A DNA stretch of 16,320 nucleotides, from assembly GCA_035512595.1 (NCBI GenBank), contig DATKDU010000491.1, positions 1 to 16,320 of the forward strand, read 5' to 3'. Positions 8,001 to 15,077 of this stretch are shown one piece after another (the stretch's first letter is position 1; every line of letters begins with the position of its first letter). The translations under genes were made by a program, and so were the position numbers. Source of the stretch: DATKDU01 sp035512595. Its GTDB lineage: Bacteria; Planctomycetota; Planctomycetia; Pirellulales; Pirellulaceae. Below the pieces are notes generated by a model. That model did no database searches. It saw nothing but the letters and a program-made list of their open reading frames with translations, and was not told where the DNA came from.

Positions 8001-9779
8001 CTCGTGGCGGAGATGCGCGGCCGGCCGACGACGTCGCTGGACAGCGCCGCGGCGACGGATGGGGCGAGCAATGTCCCTCCGCCGGCCGCGCTCCAAGCTC
8101 AAACCAAGGCGCGCCTCGACGGCAATGTCGGGGATAAACCGCAGGAAGAAGTCGTTCGCCGCACCAACCAATTCCGCGTCCCGTGGGCCGATCGGCAGAT
8201 CGCGACGGCACTCGAAGGGGACATTCTCTACGTCGCCAATCGCTTCCAGGTGGCGGCGTACAACCTGGCCAGCGGGCAGCGGCTGTGGCAGAGCCCACCG
8301 CCGCCGGGGCCAATGAAACCGGCCCAGGATTGGGCGTTGATCGCCATGCGGCCGCTGATCACGCCGCAGCACATCTTCGTGCGGCAGCTCTACGGCCCCA
8401 GCCCGCAGCTCGTCTGTCTGAACAAGCTCGACGGCAAGATCGTCTGGACGACGATGCTCAGCGAGCGCGAGTTTCTCGTCTCCGATCCGCTGCTAGTGCA
8501 AGGACAGCTCGTCGAGCTGAGCATCGAGCTGGCCGAAGGGCAGGAAGGAATCTTGCGGTGGAACCACTTCGATCCGGCGACCGGCCAGCTTCAGGAGCAG
8601 CGGGACCTGTTGCGGCTGCGTAACACCTGGGGGGCGCACGCCTGCTGCGAAGTCGCCGCGCTCGACGACTCGCTGGTGGCGTCACTTGGCGGCGCGACCG
8701 TGGCGGTCGATGCGGCGGGACGCGTCAAGTGGGTTCGCAAGCAGGCCGTTCTGCCGGCGGAGGAAGAGCCGCGGTGGATCATGCAGCGTTATCAGCCGCC
8801 GCTGGTGCAAGGGGACAAAGTCTATATCGCTCAGCCGGGGGTCCGCGCGATCGAATGCCTCGATGCACGCACGGGAACGAGACATTGGCTGGCGGTGCTC
8901 CCGGACTTGCTGGCCGTCAGCGGCCTCGTCGATGGCCGGCTGATCGTGTGGACCGAGAATGACCTCAGGGCCCTCGATGCGGCCAGCGGCAAATTGCTGT
9001 GGCGGCATGGCGAAAACGATCTGCACAGTTTTCAGTTGTGCTCGCCGTCGAACTTGCTGTACGCCCGCCGCGAGCCGGTGGCGGGGAACACGGCGTCTAT
9101 TCAAACGCGCTTCGTCTGGCTCGACCCGGCGACCGGCCAGGAACAGGCTTCCACGATTGTCCCGCAACTAACCGATGCCGACCCGCGGCTGGGACCGCTG
9201 GTGGTCTACAAAGACCGCCTGTGGACGTTCTTTGGCAAGGGTCAGCACGATCCGAACCGCGACGTGGTGGAGCTTTCGCCCAGTGGCAACCCCGAGCAGC
9301 CGCCGCCGGTGCTTGCTGCCGGCGAACTCTGGCGGCGGCATTTGCCGCCGCCGCTAGCCGCTGCGTCAACCGCGGCGTTTCCCAAGTGGCAATTGCTCAG
9401 CGGCCAGATCGGCGACCGGACGGGGATTTTGCCCGAAGCGCATGGCGAGCGGGACCTGTTGGGCGTGCGCACCAATCCGCAGTGGCCGATCGCGTTTGCC
9501 AGAACCGTCGCGATTCCGGCTGGCGCCCAGCCGCGACTCAAGTTGCGCGTCGGCAACGACGCGGGGCATGATTGGAAGATCGAGGTCCGCTTCGGCGACC
9601 GCGTCGTGCAAACGATCGACGTCACCGAGCAGGCCTATCCCGATCGCTGGAAAACGCTCGAATTCGATCTGTCGAGCCTGGCCGGCCAGAGCGGCACGCT
9701 CGTCGTCTGCGGCCGGTTCGTCAAAGGAGGGGAGAATCAGACGGTGACGTTTTGGAAAACGCTGGAAGTGGTGCTTTGA
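5070..9779 (+). CDS. giant membrane-anchored anti-sigma-like protein with DUF1583-like and PQQ-type beta-propeller domains
   Basis: This protein has 1569 residues. Residues 1-77 are a charged helical cytoplasmic segment (LSEAQIDYLRRRLAESAELR) like the N-termini of planctomycete anti-sigma/FecR-like proteins; it lacks the zinc HxxxCxxC motif. One membrane span lies at about 79-100 (LYLGIPLVLLALVGMLFLF), followed by an Ala/Pro/Lys-rich linker to about 190. Outside the membrane come two LamG/DUF1583-like beta-sandwich blocks (about 198-390 and 393-575, with TSVYLGNDQGAPFEVLRF and FRWWLSSDGLHW), a helical TPR-like region (577-960), and a beta-propeller (about 1034-1407) with PQQ-type repeats such as CLNKLDGKIVW and ALDAASGKLLWRH. 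A final beta-sandwich covers 1434-1569. It starts inside the sigma gene's stop codon, so a signal sensed outside could control that sigma factor. Ligand and mechanism are unknown. Propeller repeats this divergent need not bind PQQ. Confidence 0.88.
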   Translation: MTDQDLLAALAEKTPDELSEAQIDYLRRRLAESAELREALLGQVHLEAYLAAALGRVNFSTEDILKRAEEHRRPQSGAAALYLGIPLVLLALVGMLFLFREAIWGRREPVVAKVPSKVVDSTKGNEAQKDETAADKQGDAPAVVEDKAAPVQSDATARPPAASDPDSAAKENAVAPAPPSAPTVPWQQVLAQEENLPAFEEVAFRSFDLARQLPRRTDLLAWFEAVPGHNHRITEVDTPRGKCGQLEGLARLKSPWTADSALKLSLENYNRLQLHFYRGNEGITLVYYEDLQYRWAAYATTRQPGKARPQALAITATDDDRARRSELRLGGPIEIRQREGELILSRGNIVLLTAPLSGPPDDVYFDGRVAFHGLEFVRTVGDPQPFPSSPVVFDTSRPAELAWTSSKPAIAQAESQPDGSLRLAADKAKERAECYALLPARGLCEVIVELDDVTAGTSVYLGNDQGAPFEVLRFHQDRRTKQLAARVRGNDDTHEEQFEEYKDKPAPLTGTHCFVRMLYGAGNFRWWLSSDGLHWAQLEMASDGVPPNRRSLGLQVVANRPDTHLTIKRIVMRELSGLSALAPQELRDQATGFPEAKSLGDWLAAVTPLTPAEIDAADWRRASAIRTLGGGANRDLAYALLELLLDDAAARNLPVKEQLAALNDAMLLVTDLRDGQSMRVGLTSRYAQLGREAWEREGLPPWTTIQWAAMSVPLVTHIQQPAPLDTNLRWELIDSVTRRTPAETAELCRQLRFFQLQQQVPLLDWAESVARREAPDAPATTIARLKDGWRPLLVEEVSKETYNAMNDIRSVVESEAWDDAGQMITSLAADATGVAPWPEDKDLLVSLPVAVQMTLKSYPPLRQTVETNFAPLAKLRIAQAIAAGDAAAVELAAVQFAGTESAADAHRWLGDQALASGWFTRAIAEYERASELAPVLASELAPRVRLAAAMLGRDAGEPVTQSVRLGETTLSKEQFEALVAEMRGRPTTSLDSAAATDGASNVPPPAALQAQTKARLDGNVGDKPQEEVVRRTNQFRVPWADRQIATALEGDILYVANRFQVAAYNLASGQRLWQSPPPPGPMKPAQDWALIAMRPLITPQHIFVRQLYGPSPQLVCLNKLDGKIVWTTMLSEREFLVSDPLLVQGQLVELSIELAEGQEGILRWNHFDPATGQLQEQRDLLRLRNTWGAHACCEVAALDDSLVASLGGATVAVDAAGRVKWVRKQAVLPAEEEPRWIMQRYQPPLVQGDKVYIAQPGVRAIECLDARTGTRHWLAVLPDLLAVSGLVDGRLIVWTENDLRALDAASGKLLWRHGENDLHSFQLCSPSNLLYARREPVAGNTASIQTRFVWLDPATGQEQASTIVPQLTDADPRLGPLVVYKDRLWTFFGKGQHDPNRDVVELSPSGNPEQPPPVLAAGELWRRHLPPPLAAASTAAFPKWQLLSGQIGDRTGILPEAHGERDLLGVRTNPQWPIAFARTVAIPAGAQPRLKLRVGNDAGHDWKIEVRFGDRVVQTIDVTEQAYPDRWKTLEFDLSSLAGQSGTLVVCGRFVKGGENQTVTFWKTLEVVL

Positions 9780-9784
9780 CCAAC

Positions 9785-9955
9785 AAGCCTGAAGCGCAAG
9801 CGAAGGAAACCGCTCCATTTGAAACGCCGGTTGGTGATCGAGAGCTTTCCCTCGCTTGCGCGTCGGGCTTGTGGTGCCGGCGAAGGAAACCGCTCCCTGG
9901 GCGTCACCCGGCTGGAGATGGAAGGCTTTCCCTCGCTTGCGCGTCGGGCTTGTGG
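9785..9955. repeat. inverted and tandem repeat, 80-bp period
   Basis: A 31-base sequence is repeated exactly at 9844-9874 and 9925-9955 (GCTTTCCCTCGCTTGCGCGT then CGGGCTTGTGG). A 16-base sequence, CGAAGGAAACCGCTCC, is repeated at 9801-9816 and 9881-9896. The left edge, AAGCCTGAAGCGCAAGCGA at 9785-9803, is a near-exact reverse complement of part of the 31-base unit, so each period can fold into a hairpin. The repeat fills the 178-base gap between two convergent genes and could terminate transcription from both sides. From memory, sequences of this kind recur in planctomycete intergenic DNA. Confidence 0.8.
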
Positions 9956-9957
9956 GG

Positions 9958-11385
9958 TTACACCCCCAAGAACGGCACCGGCACCATGAACGCGTGCTGC
10001 ACCAGCAGGCTCGCCGGCCCGAACCACGCTGTGTACTGACTGACCCACAGGATGAAGACGTAGAAGAGAATCGCCGGCGCGGTCGCGGGAAGAACCAGGA
10101 ACGTTGACAGGACGAATCGCATTCGCGTCATCGGACGCGCGCTTCGATGGTGCTTGAGCGACCGGCCCATCGCCCAGCCCGCCAGCAACCGCGCCGGATA
10201 CAAAAAGGCGACAAAGAACAGGCTGATCAAGTACGTCAGCTCGCGTTGCGTCAGCTCGATCGTCGCCAGGTACAGCGGCACGCTCGCCAAGAGCGCCACC
10301 GTGAGGGCGATCCACCACGCCAGCGGCGCTCGCTGAAACAGCCCCCAGCCGCGCGTCACTTCAAAAAACGACACAAACCGCTTCTCGCAGGCGAAATGCG
10401 TTTGCAGGATCAACAGGTGCGCGAGCACCACGGTCAAGAGCAGCGCCCCAAGCCAGCCCGATAAGAAGGCCAATCCGGCGTTGGGAATCGTCGAGCCGCC
10501 GATGAGCATCAGCACCGGCGCCACGAGCCAGACCGCCGCTCCGGCGAAGCCCCGCAGCCCCAGCCAGAAGTGCTGCGGCAAGTTCAGGCCGACAACGAAG
10601 TTCCACACGGCATCGCGCGATTCGCGGTACATGTGCCCGCGGCGAATGCCGGCGTAGAGAATGGCCGGCGGAAACCAGGCGGTCAGCGGCCGATCGACGT
10701 ACAAGTCGGCGGCCAGTTTTGGCGACATCCACCGGATCAGCGGCCGCAGCATCGGTCCGATGATGCCGCCAAACAGGAAGAAAGCCGCGCCCTGAAACGG
10801 CGCGAGGAGCGGCCAGAAGAAATGACGCAGCTTGCCGCCGCTGTACCACGCCAGGAGGATGTGGCTGATCATCGCGACGGTGCAAATCCAAAGCGCGACG
10901 CGATAGTAGCCGCTGGCGGGACTGCCCGGATCGACCAGGTACGCATCGAGCGACAGGCTCGAGAGATACCTTAGCGGCAGGAGCATCAGCCAGGTGCCCA
11001 GGACGATGCTGCCGATGCGGGCGAACTGCGGCATGTCGATAAAGCCATCGCGGAGCCGGCCGCTGTTGGCGACGCGGGCGCTGGCTTCCAGCAGGTAGCC
11101 GAGGCTGACGAACTGCACGATCGGAATGGCCGACAGCACCGCCAGACAGCCGACGACGCTGGCCAGGCCGAACAGCCACTGAAGCGACGTGCAGACCAGA
11201 TACCACAGGTAAACCGGCCAGCTTTGCGGGATGCGGCGGCCGGCTGCATCAACCGGCGTCGCAGGCTCAGTCAACTCGGCCGCCATCACGCGAACCGGCG
11301 GCTCGCGATCGAGCACTTCGCGGGGCGGCATTCCGATAGGCTCGGCGGCCGGAGCGGTATGCGGGTGTTCGGTTACGAATGACAT
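9958..11385 (-). CDS. multi-pass membrane protein of unknown function (weakly DUF4013-like)
   Basis: This 475-residue inner-membrane protein has a hydrophilic N-terminus (about 1-55, proline-rich) and then about eight or nine hydrophobic spans, near 59-95, 123-142, 162-181, 195-213, 278-298, 305-328, 355-374, 385-403 and 425-448. The segment SLGYLLEASARVANSGRLRD, followed by DGFIDMPQF, recalls the loop of DUF4013-type planctomycete and archaeal membrane proteins, but I cannot confirm membership. There are no obvious catalytic or transport motifs and no cysteine pairs. It starts 134 bases from the divergent DUF1549 gene and ends three bases beyond the repeat that separates it from the anti-sigma gene. 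Function is unknown; a role in envelope maintenance would be a guess. Confidence 0.8.
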   Translation of the reverse strand: MSFVTEHPHTAPAAEPIGMPPREVLDREPPVRVMAAELTEPATPVDAAGRRIPQSWPVYLWYLVCTSLQWLFGLASVVGCLAVLSAIPIVQFVSLGYLLEASARVANSGRLRDGFIDMPQFARIGSIVLGTWLMLLPLRYLSSLSLDAYLVDPGSPASGYYRVALWICTVAMISHILLAWYSGGKLRHFFWPLLAPFQGAAFFLFGGIIGPMLRPLIRWMSPKLAADLYVDRPLTAWFPPAILYAGIRRGHMYRESRDAVWNFVVGLNLPQHFWLGLRGFAGAAVWLVAPVLMLIGGSTIPNAGLAFLSGWLGALLLTVVLAHLLILQTHFACEKRFVSFFEVTRGWGLFQRAPLAWWIALTVALLASVPLYLATIELTQRELTYLISLFFVAFLYPARLLAGWAMGRSLKHHRSARPMTRMRFVLSTFLVLPATAPAILFYVFILWVSQYTAWFGPASLLVQHAFMVPVPFLGV

Positions 11386-11421
11386 ATGGCGAAACCGGCT
11401 GAAACTTGGGCAGTCACGCGG

Positions 11422-11431
11422 AAGTATACTT
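11422..11431. promoter_or_regulatory. palindromic -10-like element in a divergent promoter region
   Basis: AAGTATACTT is a perfect 10-base palindrome containing TATACT on both strands. It lies in the 134-base space between the divergent starts at 11385 (minus) and 11520 (plus). It could supply a -10 element in either direction. No good -35 hexamer sits at 16-18 bases on either side, so this is tentative. Confidence 0.25.
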
Positions 11432-11519
11432 TACCAGCCGGCCACTCCCGCGGCCGATGATAATACTGCTGGCAACTCCTCCCCGTTTCATGATTCTGCC
11501 GCGGCAGCCGGAAAACGCC

Positions 11520-13154
11520 ATGTGGATGCGCAACATCCTGTTTCTTGCCTTGTGCGTCACGGGCCTGGCCCTTGTCGGCGGCAACCTGCTGAAGCGCGAT
11601 CGCGTCGCTGCGCCGCGGTCGCAGCCGCCGGGCGATGTGGCGGCCGTCGTCGCCAAGATCGATGGCGAGTTTCGCGAATTCTGGCAGAAGAAGGGGTTCA
11701 CACCTGCCCCGCGGGCCGATGACCTGGCGATTGCCCGCCGCTTGTCGCTGGCATTGACTGGGACGATTCCGTCGCTGGAGGAAATCCGCGAGCTCGAAAA
11801 AATCCCTGCTAACCAGCGCAGCAGTTGGTGGCTGGCGCATCTGCTCGAAGACCGCCGCTATGCCGACTACGTTGCCGAGCGGCTTGCCCGGGCATACGTC
11901 GGCACGGAGAACGGCCCGTTCATCGTCTACCGCCGCCGCCGCTTCGTCACCTGGCTGGCGGATCACCTGGAGAAGAACAGACCGTACGACGCGATCGTCC
12001 GCGAGTTGATTGCCGACACGGGGCTGTGGAATGCCGAGCCGGCGGTCAACTTTCTCACGGTCACCGCCCGGCAGGACGAAGGGAACCGTCCGGACGAAAT
12101 TCGCCTGGCCGCGCGGACCACGCGGGCCTTCCTCGGCATGCGGATCGACTGCCTTCAGTGTCACGACGACCGGCTGGGGACCGTCATCCTGGGCGAGAAC
12201 GGCGTTCCCCGCGGCGGCACGCAGGCCGATTTCCATCAGCTCGCGGCGTTCTTCGGCCAGGCCCGGACCGGGCTCAGCGGCATTTACGACGACAAGACGA
12301 AGTCCTACCAGACGAAGTACCTGGATACCGCGAAGGAACAGGTCGTCCCCCCCAAGGTGCCCTTCGGCCAGGAAATTTTCGACGGCCGCGGCACTCGTCG
12401 CGAGCAACTGGCCCGCTGGATCACCCATCCGAACAACAAGCCCTTCGCGCGGGCCACGGTCAATCGCGTGTGGGCGATCCTCTTCGGCCGGTCGCTCGTG
12501 CAGCCGGTCGATGAGATTCCGCTCTTGGGCAACTATCCGCCGGCTCTCGAAACGCTCGCCGACGATTTCATCGCGCACAACTACGACCTGAAGCGGCTGA
12601 TCTCCATCATCGCCGCCAGCGAGGTTTTCCAGCTCGACAGCAGGGCCGATTTCGAGCCGACGCCGGAGCACGAGGCGGCCTCGGCCATTTTCCCGCTGAC
12701 GAGGCTGCGGCCCGAGCAGATGGCCGGCTCGGTGATCCAGGCTTCGTCGCTGACGACCATCAATGCCGACGCCCATATTCTCAGCCAGCTTGCCAAGGCG
12801 CTGCAAACGAACCAGTTCGTGCAGCGGTACGGCGATCTGGGGGACGCCGAATTTGACGACCGCGGCGGAACGATCCCGCAGAGACTGCTGATGATGAACG
12901 GCGAGCTGGTCAAGGAGCGGACGAATCAGAACCCCATCCAAAATGCGGCAACGCGGATCGCGATGGTCACGCCGAAGAACGATCGGGCGGTCGAGACTGC
13001 CTTCCTGGTGACGCTCACGCGGCGGCCGACGGCGGCGGAACAAAGGCACTTCACCGAGCGATTGTCCGACCGCGAAGAACGCAACCGGGCGGCGGCGATG
13101 GAGGATTTGTACTGGGTGCTCTTGAACGGGACGGAGTTTTCGTGGAACCACTGA
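11520..13154 (+). CDS. DUF1549/DUF1553 protein with a CxxCH motif
   Basis: This 544-residue protein is a compact member of the planctomycete DUF1549/DUF1553 family. An N-terminal signal or anchor is seen at 1-24 (MRNILFLALCVTGLALVGG). DUF1549 covers about 38-250, with the conserved TTRAFLGMRIDCLQCHDDR; Cys211, Cys214 and His215 form the CxxCH typical of the family (usually CAQCH). DUF1553 covers about 291-540, with REQLARWITHPNNKPFARAT, VNRVWAILFGRSLVQPVDE and LRPEQMAGSVIQASSL. Larger relatives add a cytochrome-like PSCyt1 or LamG domain that is absent here. The molecular role is unknown; an extracytoplasmic role linked to polysaccharide breakdown has been suggested for such pairs. I prefer the ATG at 11520 because the signal peptide begins there; the frame is open back to a TTG at 11406. 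The DUF1501 partner follows 45 bases downstream. Confidence 0.92.
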   Translation: MWMRNILFLALCVTGLALVGGNLLKRDRVAAPRSQPPGDVAAVVAKIDGEFREFWQKKGFTPAPRADDLAIARRLSLALTGTIPSLEEIRELEKIPANQRSSWWLAHLLEDRRYADYVAERLARAYVGTENGPFIVYRRRRFVTWLADHLEKNRPYDAIVRELIADTGLWNAEPAVNFLTVTARQDEGNRPDEIRLAARTTRAFLGMRIDCLQCHDDRLGTVILGENGVPRGGTQADFHQLAAFFGQARTGLSGIYDDKTKSYQTKYLDTAKEQVVPPKVPFGQEIFDGRGTRREQLARWITHPNNKPFARATVNRVWAILFGRSLVQPVDEIPLLGNYPPALETLADDFIAHNYDLKRLISIIAASEVFQLDSRADFEPTPEHEAASAIFPLTRLRPEQMAGSVIQASSLTTINADAHILSQLAKALQTNQFVQRYGDLGDAEFDDRGGTIPQRLLMMNGELVKERTNQNPIQNAATRIAMVTPKNDRAVETAFLVTLTRRPTAAEQRHFTERLSDREERNRAAAMEDLYWVLLNGTEFSWNH

Positions 13155-13163
13155 TTCGATTTC

Positions 13164-13191
13164 GGATTGCAGATTGCGGATTGCGGATTGG
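13164..13191. repeat. 7-bp tandem repeat (GGATTGC)4
   Basis: Four head-to-tail units lie between the DUF1549 and DUF1501 genes: GGATTGC, AGATTGC, GGATTGC and GGATTGG. The repeat contains a TTG that would extend the DUF1501 frame, but it is more likely spacer. The last unit runs into the GGAG of the ribosome binding site. Confidence 0.8.
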
Positions 13192-13196
13192 AGAAG
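13190..13196 (+). promoter_or_regulatory. ribosome binding site of the DUF1501 gene
   Basis: GGAGAAG ends three bases before the ATG at 13200, with its GGAG core six bases from the start codon. It fixes the DUF1501 start at 13200 rather than at the TTG at 13167, which lies inside the 7-bp repeat. Confidence 0.65.
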
Positions 13197-13199
13197 AAC

Positions 13200-14528
13200 A
13201 TGAACGCAGATAATTCGGCTTGCGGATCGTTGTCGCACATCAATCGCCGGACGCTCTTGAAGGCGGCCGGCTTGTCGGGCATGTGCTGGCTCACGCCGCT
13301 GGCGGAGCGGCTGGCGCGTGCGACGGAGAAACAGCCCCGCGGCAAGCCGGCCAAGAGCGTGATCGTCCTGTGGATGCAAGGCGGACCGAGCCAGTTTGAA
13401 ACGTTCGATCCGCACCCCGACCCGGGAAGCAAGATTGCCGGCGGCACCAAGTGGATCGAAACGGCCGTCAAAGGGACGCGAATTGCCGCGGGACTGCCGC
13501 TGGTCGCCGAGCAGATGGAGTCGATCTCGCTGGTGCGGAGCGTGGTCAGCAAGGAAGGGGACCATGAGCGGGCGACGTACAACGTGAAGACCGGCTTTCG
13601 GCCTGATCCGACCCTCGTCCATCCGTCGCTGGGGGCGATCATCTGCCACCAGACGGAGGGCAACGTCGAAATCCCACGGCACGTCTCGATCCTCTCTGGT
13701 CCGTGGCCCGCTCGGGGCGGCTTCCTCGGCGACCAGTTCGACGCTTTTCAAACCTACGACCCGATCGGCCCCGTGCCCGACATCACACCCCGCGTGCCAA
13801 TGCCGCGGATGGCCAAACGGCTGGCGGACCTGGACGTGATCGAGAGCCAGTTCGCTCGCGGCCGGATCAAGCAGCTCGATGCCGACAAGACGCTGCACCG
13901 CACGAGCATCGAAGCGGCCCGCAAAATGATGGCGTCCGAACAGCTCAAAGCATTCGACGTTAGCAAAGTTTCCGACAACCTCAAGCAGGAGTTCGGCGAC
14001 TCGCCGTTTGGGCGCGGCTGTCTGGCCGCCGTGCAGCTCATCGAGGTCGGCGTCCGCTGCGTGGAAGTCACCCTCGACGGCTGGGACACGCACGCCAACA
14101 ATCACGCCACCGTTGCCGAGCGGAACAAGGTTCTCGACCCGGCATTCGCGGCACTCATCAAGGAACTGAAAAACCGCAAGCTGCTTCAGAGCACCATCGT
14201 CCTGTGGGGGGGCGAGTTCGGCCGCACCCCGCTGATCCGCGGCCTGGACGGCAGCGGCCGCGACCACTGGCCGCACGGTTTTTCGGTGGCCCTCGCCGGC
14301 GGCGGCATTCGCGGCGGCCTTGTCATCGGCGAGAACTCGCCGACGCCGCAGCTCGAAGGAAAAAACCTCGTGGAAAAAAACGTCCGCAACCCGCGCAACG
14401 TCGAGGACATTCACGCGACCGTCCTCTCCGCCCTCGGCATCGACTTCGCGCAGGAAATCGAGACGCCCATCGGCCGGCCAATGGCGTTCTCGAAGGGAAA
14501 GGTAATCCCAGAATTGCTTTCGGTCTGA
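13200..14528 (+). CDS. DUF1501 family protein, Tat-exported, alkaline-phosphatase/sulfatase-like fold
   Basis: This 442-residue protein belongs to DUF1501, a family related to the alkaline-phosphatase/sulfatase superfamily. A twin-arginine signal is visible: HINRRTLLKAAGLSGMCW, with Arg16-Arg17, so it should be exported folded, perhaps with metal bound. Family motifs include VLWMQGGPSQFETFDPHP near 56-73, EVTLDGWDTHANNH, the LWGGEFGRTPLI segment near 334-345, and GRDHWPHGFSVALAGGG near 353-369, whose Asp and His are probable metal ligands. The reaction is unproven; hydrolysis of a phosphate or sulfate ester is the fold-based guess. It follows the DUF1549/DUF1553 gene by 45 bases, the standard planctomycete pairing, and the two products probably act together outside the cytoplasmic membrane. 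A terminator-like repeat begins two bases after its stop. Confidence 0.93.
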   Translation: MNADNSACGSLSHINRRTLLKAAGLSGMCWLTPLAERLARATEKQPRGKPAKSVIVLWMQGGPSQFETFDPHPDPGSKIAGGTKWIETAVKGTRIAAGLPLVAEQMESISLVRSVVSKEGDHERATYNVKTGFRPDPTLVHPSLGAIICHQTEGNVEIPRHVSILSGPWPARGGFLGDQFDAFQTYDPIGPVPDITPRVPMPRMAKRLADLDVIESQFARGRIKQLDADKTLHRTSIEAARKMMASEQLKAFDVSKVSDNLKQEFGDSPFGRGCLAAVQLIEVGVRCVEVTLDGWDTHANNHATVAERNKVLDPAFAALIKELKNRKLLQSTIVLWGGEFGRTPLIRGLDGSGRDHWPHGFSVALAGGGIRGGLVIGENSPTPQLEGKNLVEKNVRNPRNVEDIHATVLSALGIDFAQEIETPIGRPMAFSKGKVIPELLSV

Positions 14529-14530
14529 CA

Positions 14531-14601
14531 GACAGGAAAATGGAGGACAGGAAGATGGCCTCTACTTGCCTCCTATCTTCCTGTCCCCACATCTTCCTGT
14601 C
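14531..14601. repeat. GACAGGAAAATGG inverted repeat, second member, possible bidirectional terminator
   Basis: The left arm has two copies, GACAGGAAAATGGA at 14531-14544 and GACAGGAAGATGG at 14546-14558. The right arm has two reverse copies of ATCTTCCTGTC at 14575-14585 and 14591-14601. The loop between the arms is 16 bases. The element lies between the convergent stops of the DUF1501 gene and the gene ending at 14608, so a transcript from either side would fold into a long hairpin. It is a core-less relative of the island at 1296-1473. Confidence 0.78.
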
Positions 14602-14607
14602 TTGTAT

Positions 14608-15003
14608 CTAGGTTGCGGTGCCGCCGCTGACGATCTCCGCGTTGATCACGACGGGCTTCTCCCGCGGCGGATTGCGGAGCATGAGCCAGAAGGCCTTGAT
14701 GTGCAAAAAGTGCGTCACGGCCAGGGCCAGAAGGACAATGCCGAGCTTGGTGGCGACGACCTCGATGGCTTCGCTCTGCGTGGTCGCTTGCGCCCCAATT
14801 CGCAGCGCCAAGAGCAGGCAGCCGACGTGCAAGAGGTAGATGCCGACGCTGAGCAGGTGGCTCCAGGCGGCAGCCAGGACTTCGTCGTTCCACCACCGGG
14901 CGAGAAACGGCCGGCCGCGGCGGCTGAGGGTCCAGGTCACCCAGATCGTGGCGGCAATGCCGAGGACGATGTAGGCGCCGTGTGTGTAGACCATGGTGTT
15001 CAT
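14608..15003 (-). CDS. small three-helix membrane protein, paralogue B
   Basis: This 131-residue protein has three predicted membrane helices (about 9-26, 48-68 and 83-106) and a short polar tail. It is a clear paralogue of the gene at 15076-15462: both share WV-TL--RGRPFL at residues 21-34, a second helix with VG-YL, a third block AIE--ATK-G-VL, and THFL or MHFL. I chose the ATG at 15003 (MNTMVYTHGA) because the longer reading from 15039 (MSTTHHSPITTP) simply translates a 7-bp tandem repeat; no good Shine-Dalgarno is visible. The function is unknown; I recognise no named family. It lies downstream of its paralogue and of a TolC-like gene on the same strand, with 72 bases of repeat between the paralogues, so a shared transcript and an envelope-related role are plausible. 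Confidence 0.75.
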   Translation of the reverse strand: MNTMVYTHGAYIVLGIAATIWVTWTLSRRGRPFLARWWNDEVLAAAWSHLLSVGIYLLHVGCLLLALRIGAQATTQSEAIEVVATKLGIVLLALAVTHFLHIKAFWLMLRNPPREKPVVINAEIVSGGTAT

Positions 15004-15077
15004 GGGAGTGGTGATTGGTGAGTGGTGAGTGGTTGACATTTCGGTACTCAGTACTCAGTACCCGCTCTCTGCTCTCT
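15004..15077. repeat. cluster of three different 7-bp tandem repeats
   Basis: The spacer between the paralogous membrane genes is almost wholly heptameric. It reads GGGAGTG, GTGATTG, GTGAGTG, GTGAGTG at 15004-15031; GTACTCA twice at 15044-15057; and GCTCTCT twice at 15064-15077. The three motifs are unrelated in sequence but share the 7-base period. The last unit overlaps the stop codon of the gene at 15076-15462. Confidence 0.8.

Noticed and set aside
9572..10039. A plus-strand open frame reading through the repeat after the anti-sigma gene
   Set aside because: It starts inside the anti-sigma gene in another frame and its repeated RLRVGLV-like peptides are a translation of the 80-base-period repeat.
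11406..11519. A 38-residue extension of the DUF1549 protein from a TTG codon
   Set aside because: It would place the signal peptide about 40 residues inside the protein and translates across the divergent promoter region.
11373..14414. A minus-strand open frame of about 1013 codons opposite the DUF1549 and DUF1501 genes
   Set aside because: Its translation is rich in Arg/Ala/Gly without any domain, and it lies wholly opposite two well-recognised genes. Open antisense frames of this kind are a by-product of GC-rich codon use.
15004..15039. A longer start for paralogue B (MSTTHHSPITTP)
   Set aside because: The extra residues come from translation of a 7-bp tandem repeat and have no counterpart in the paralogue, whose alignment begins at the ATG at 15003.
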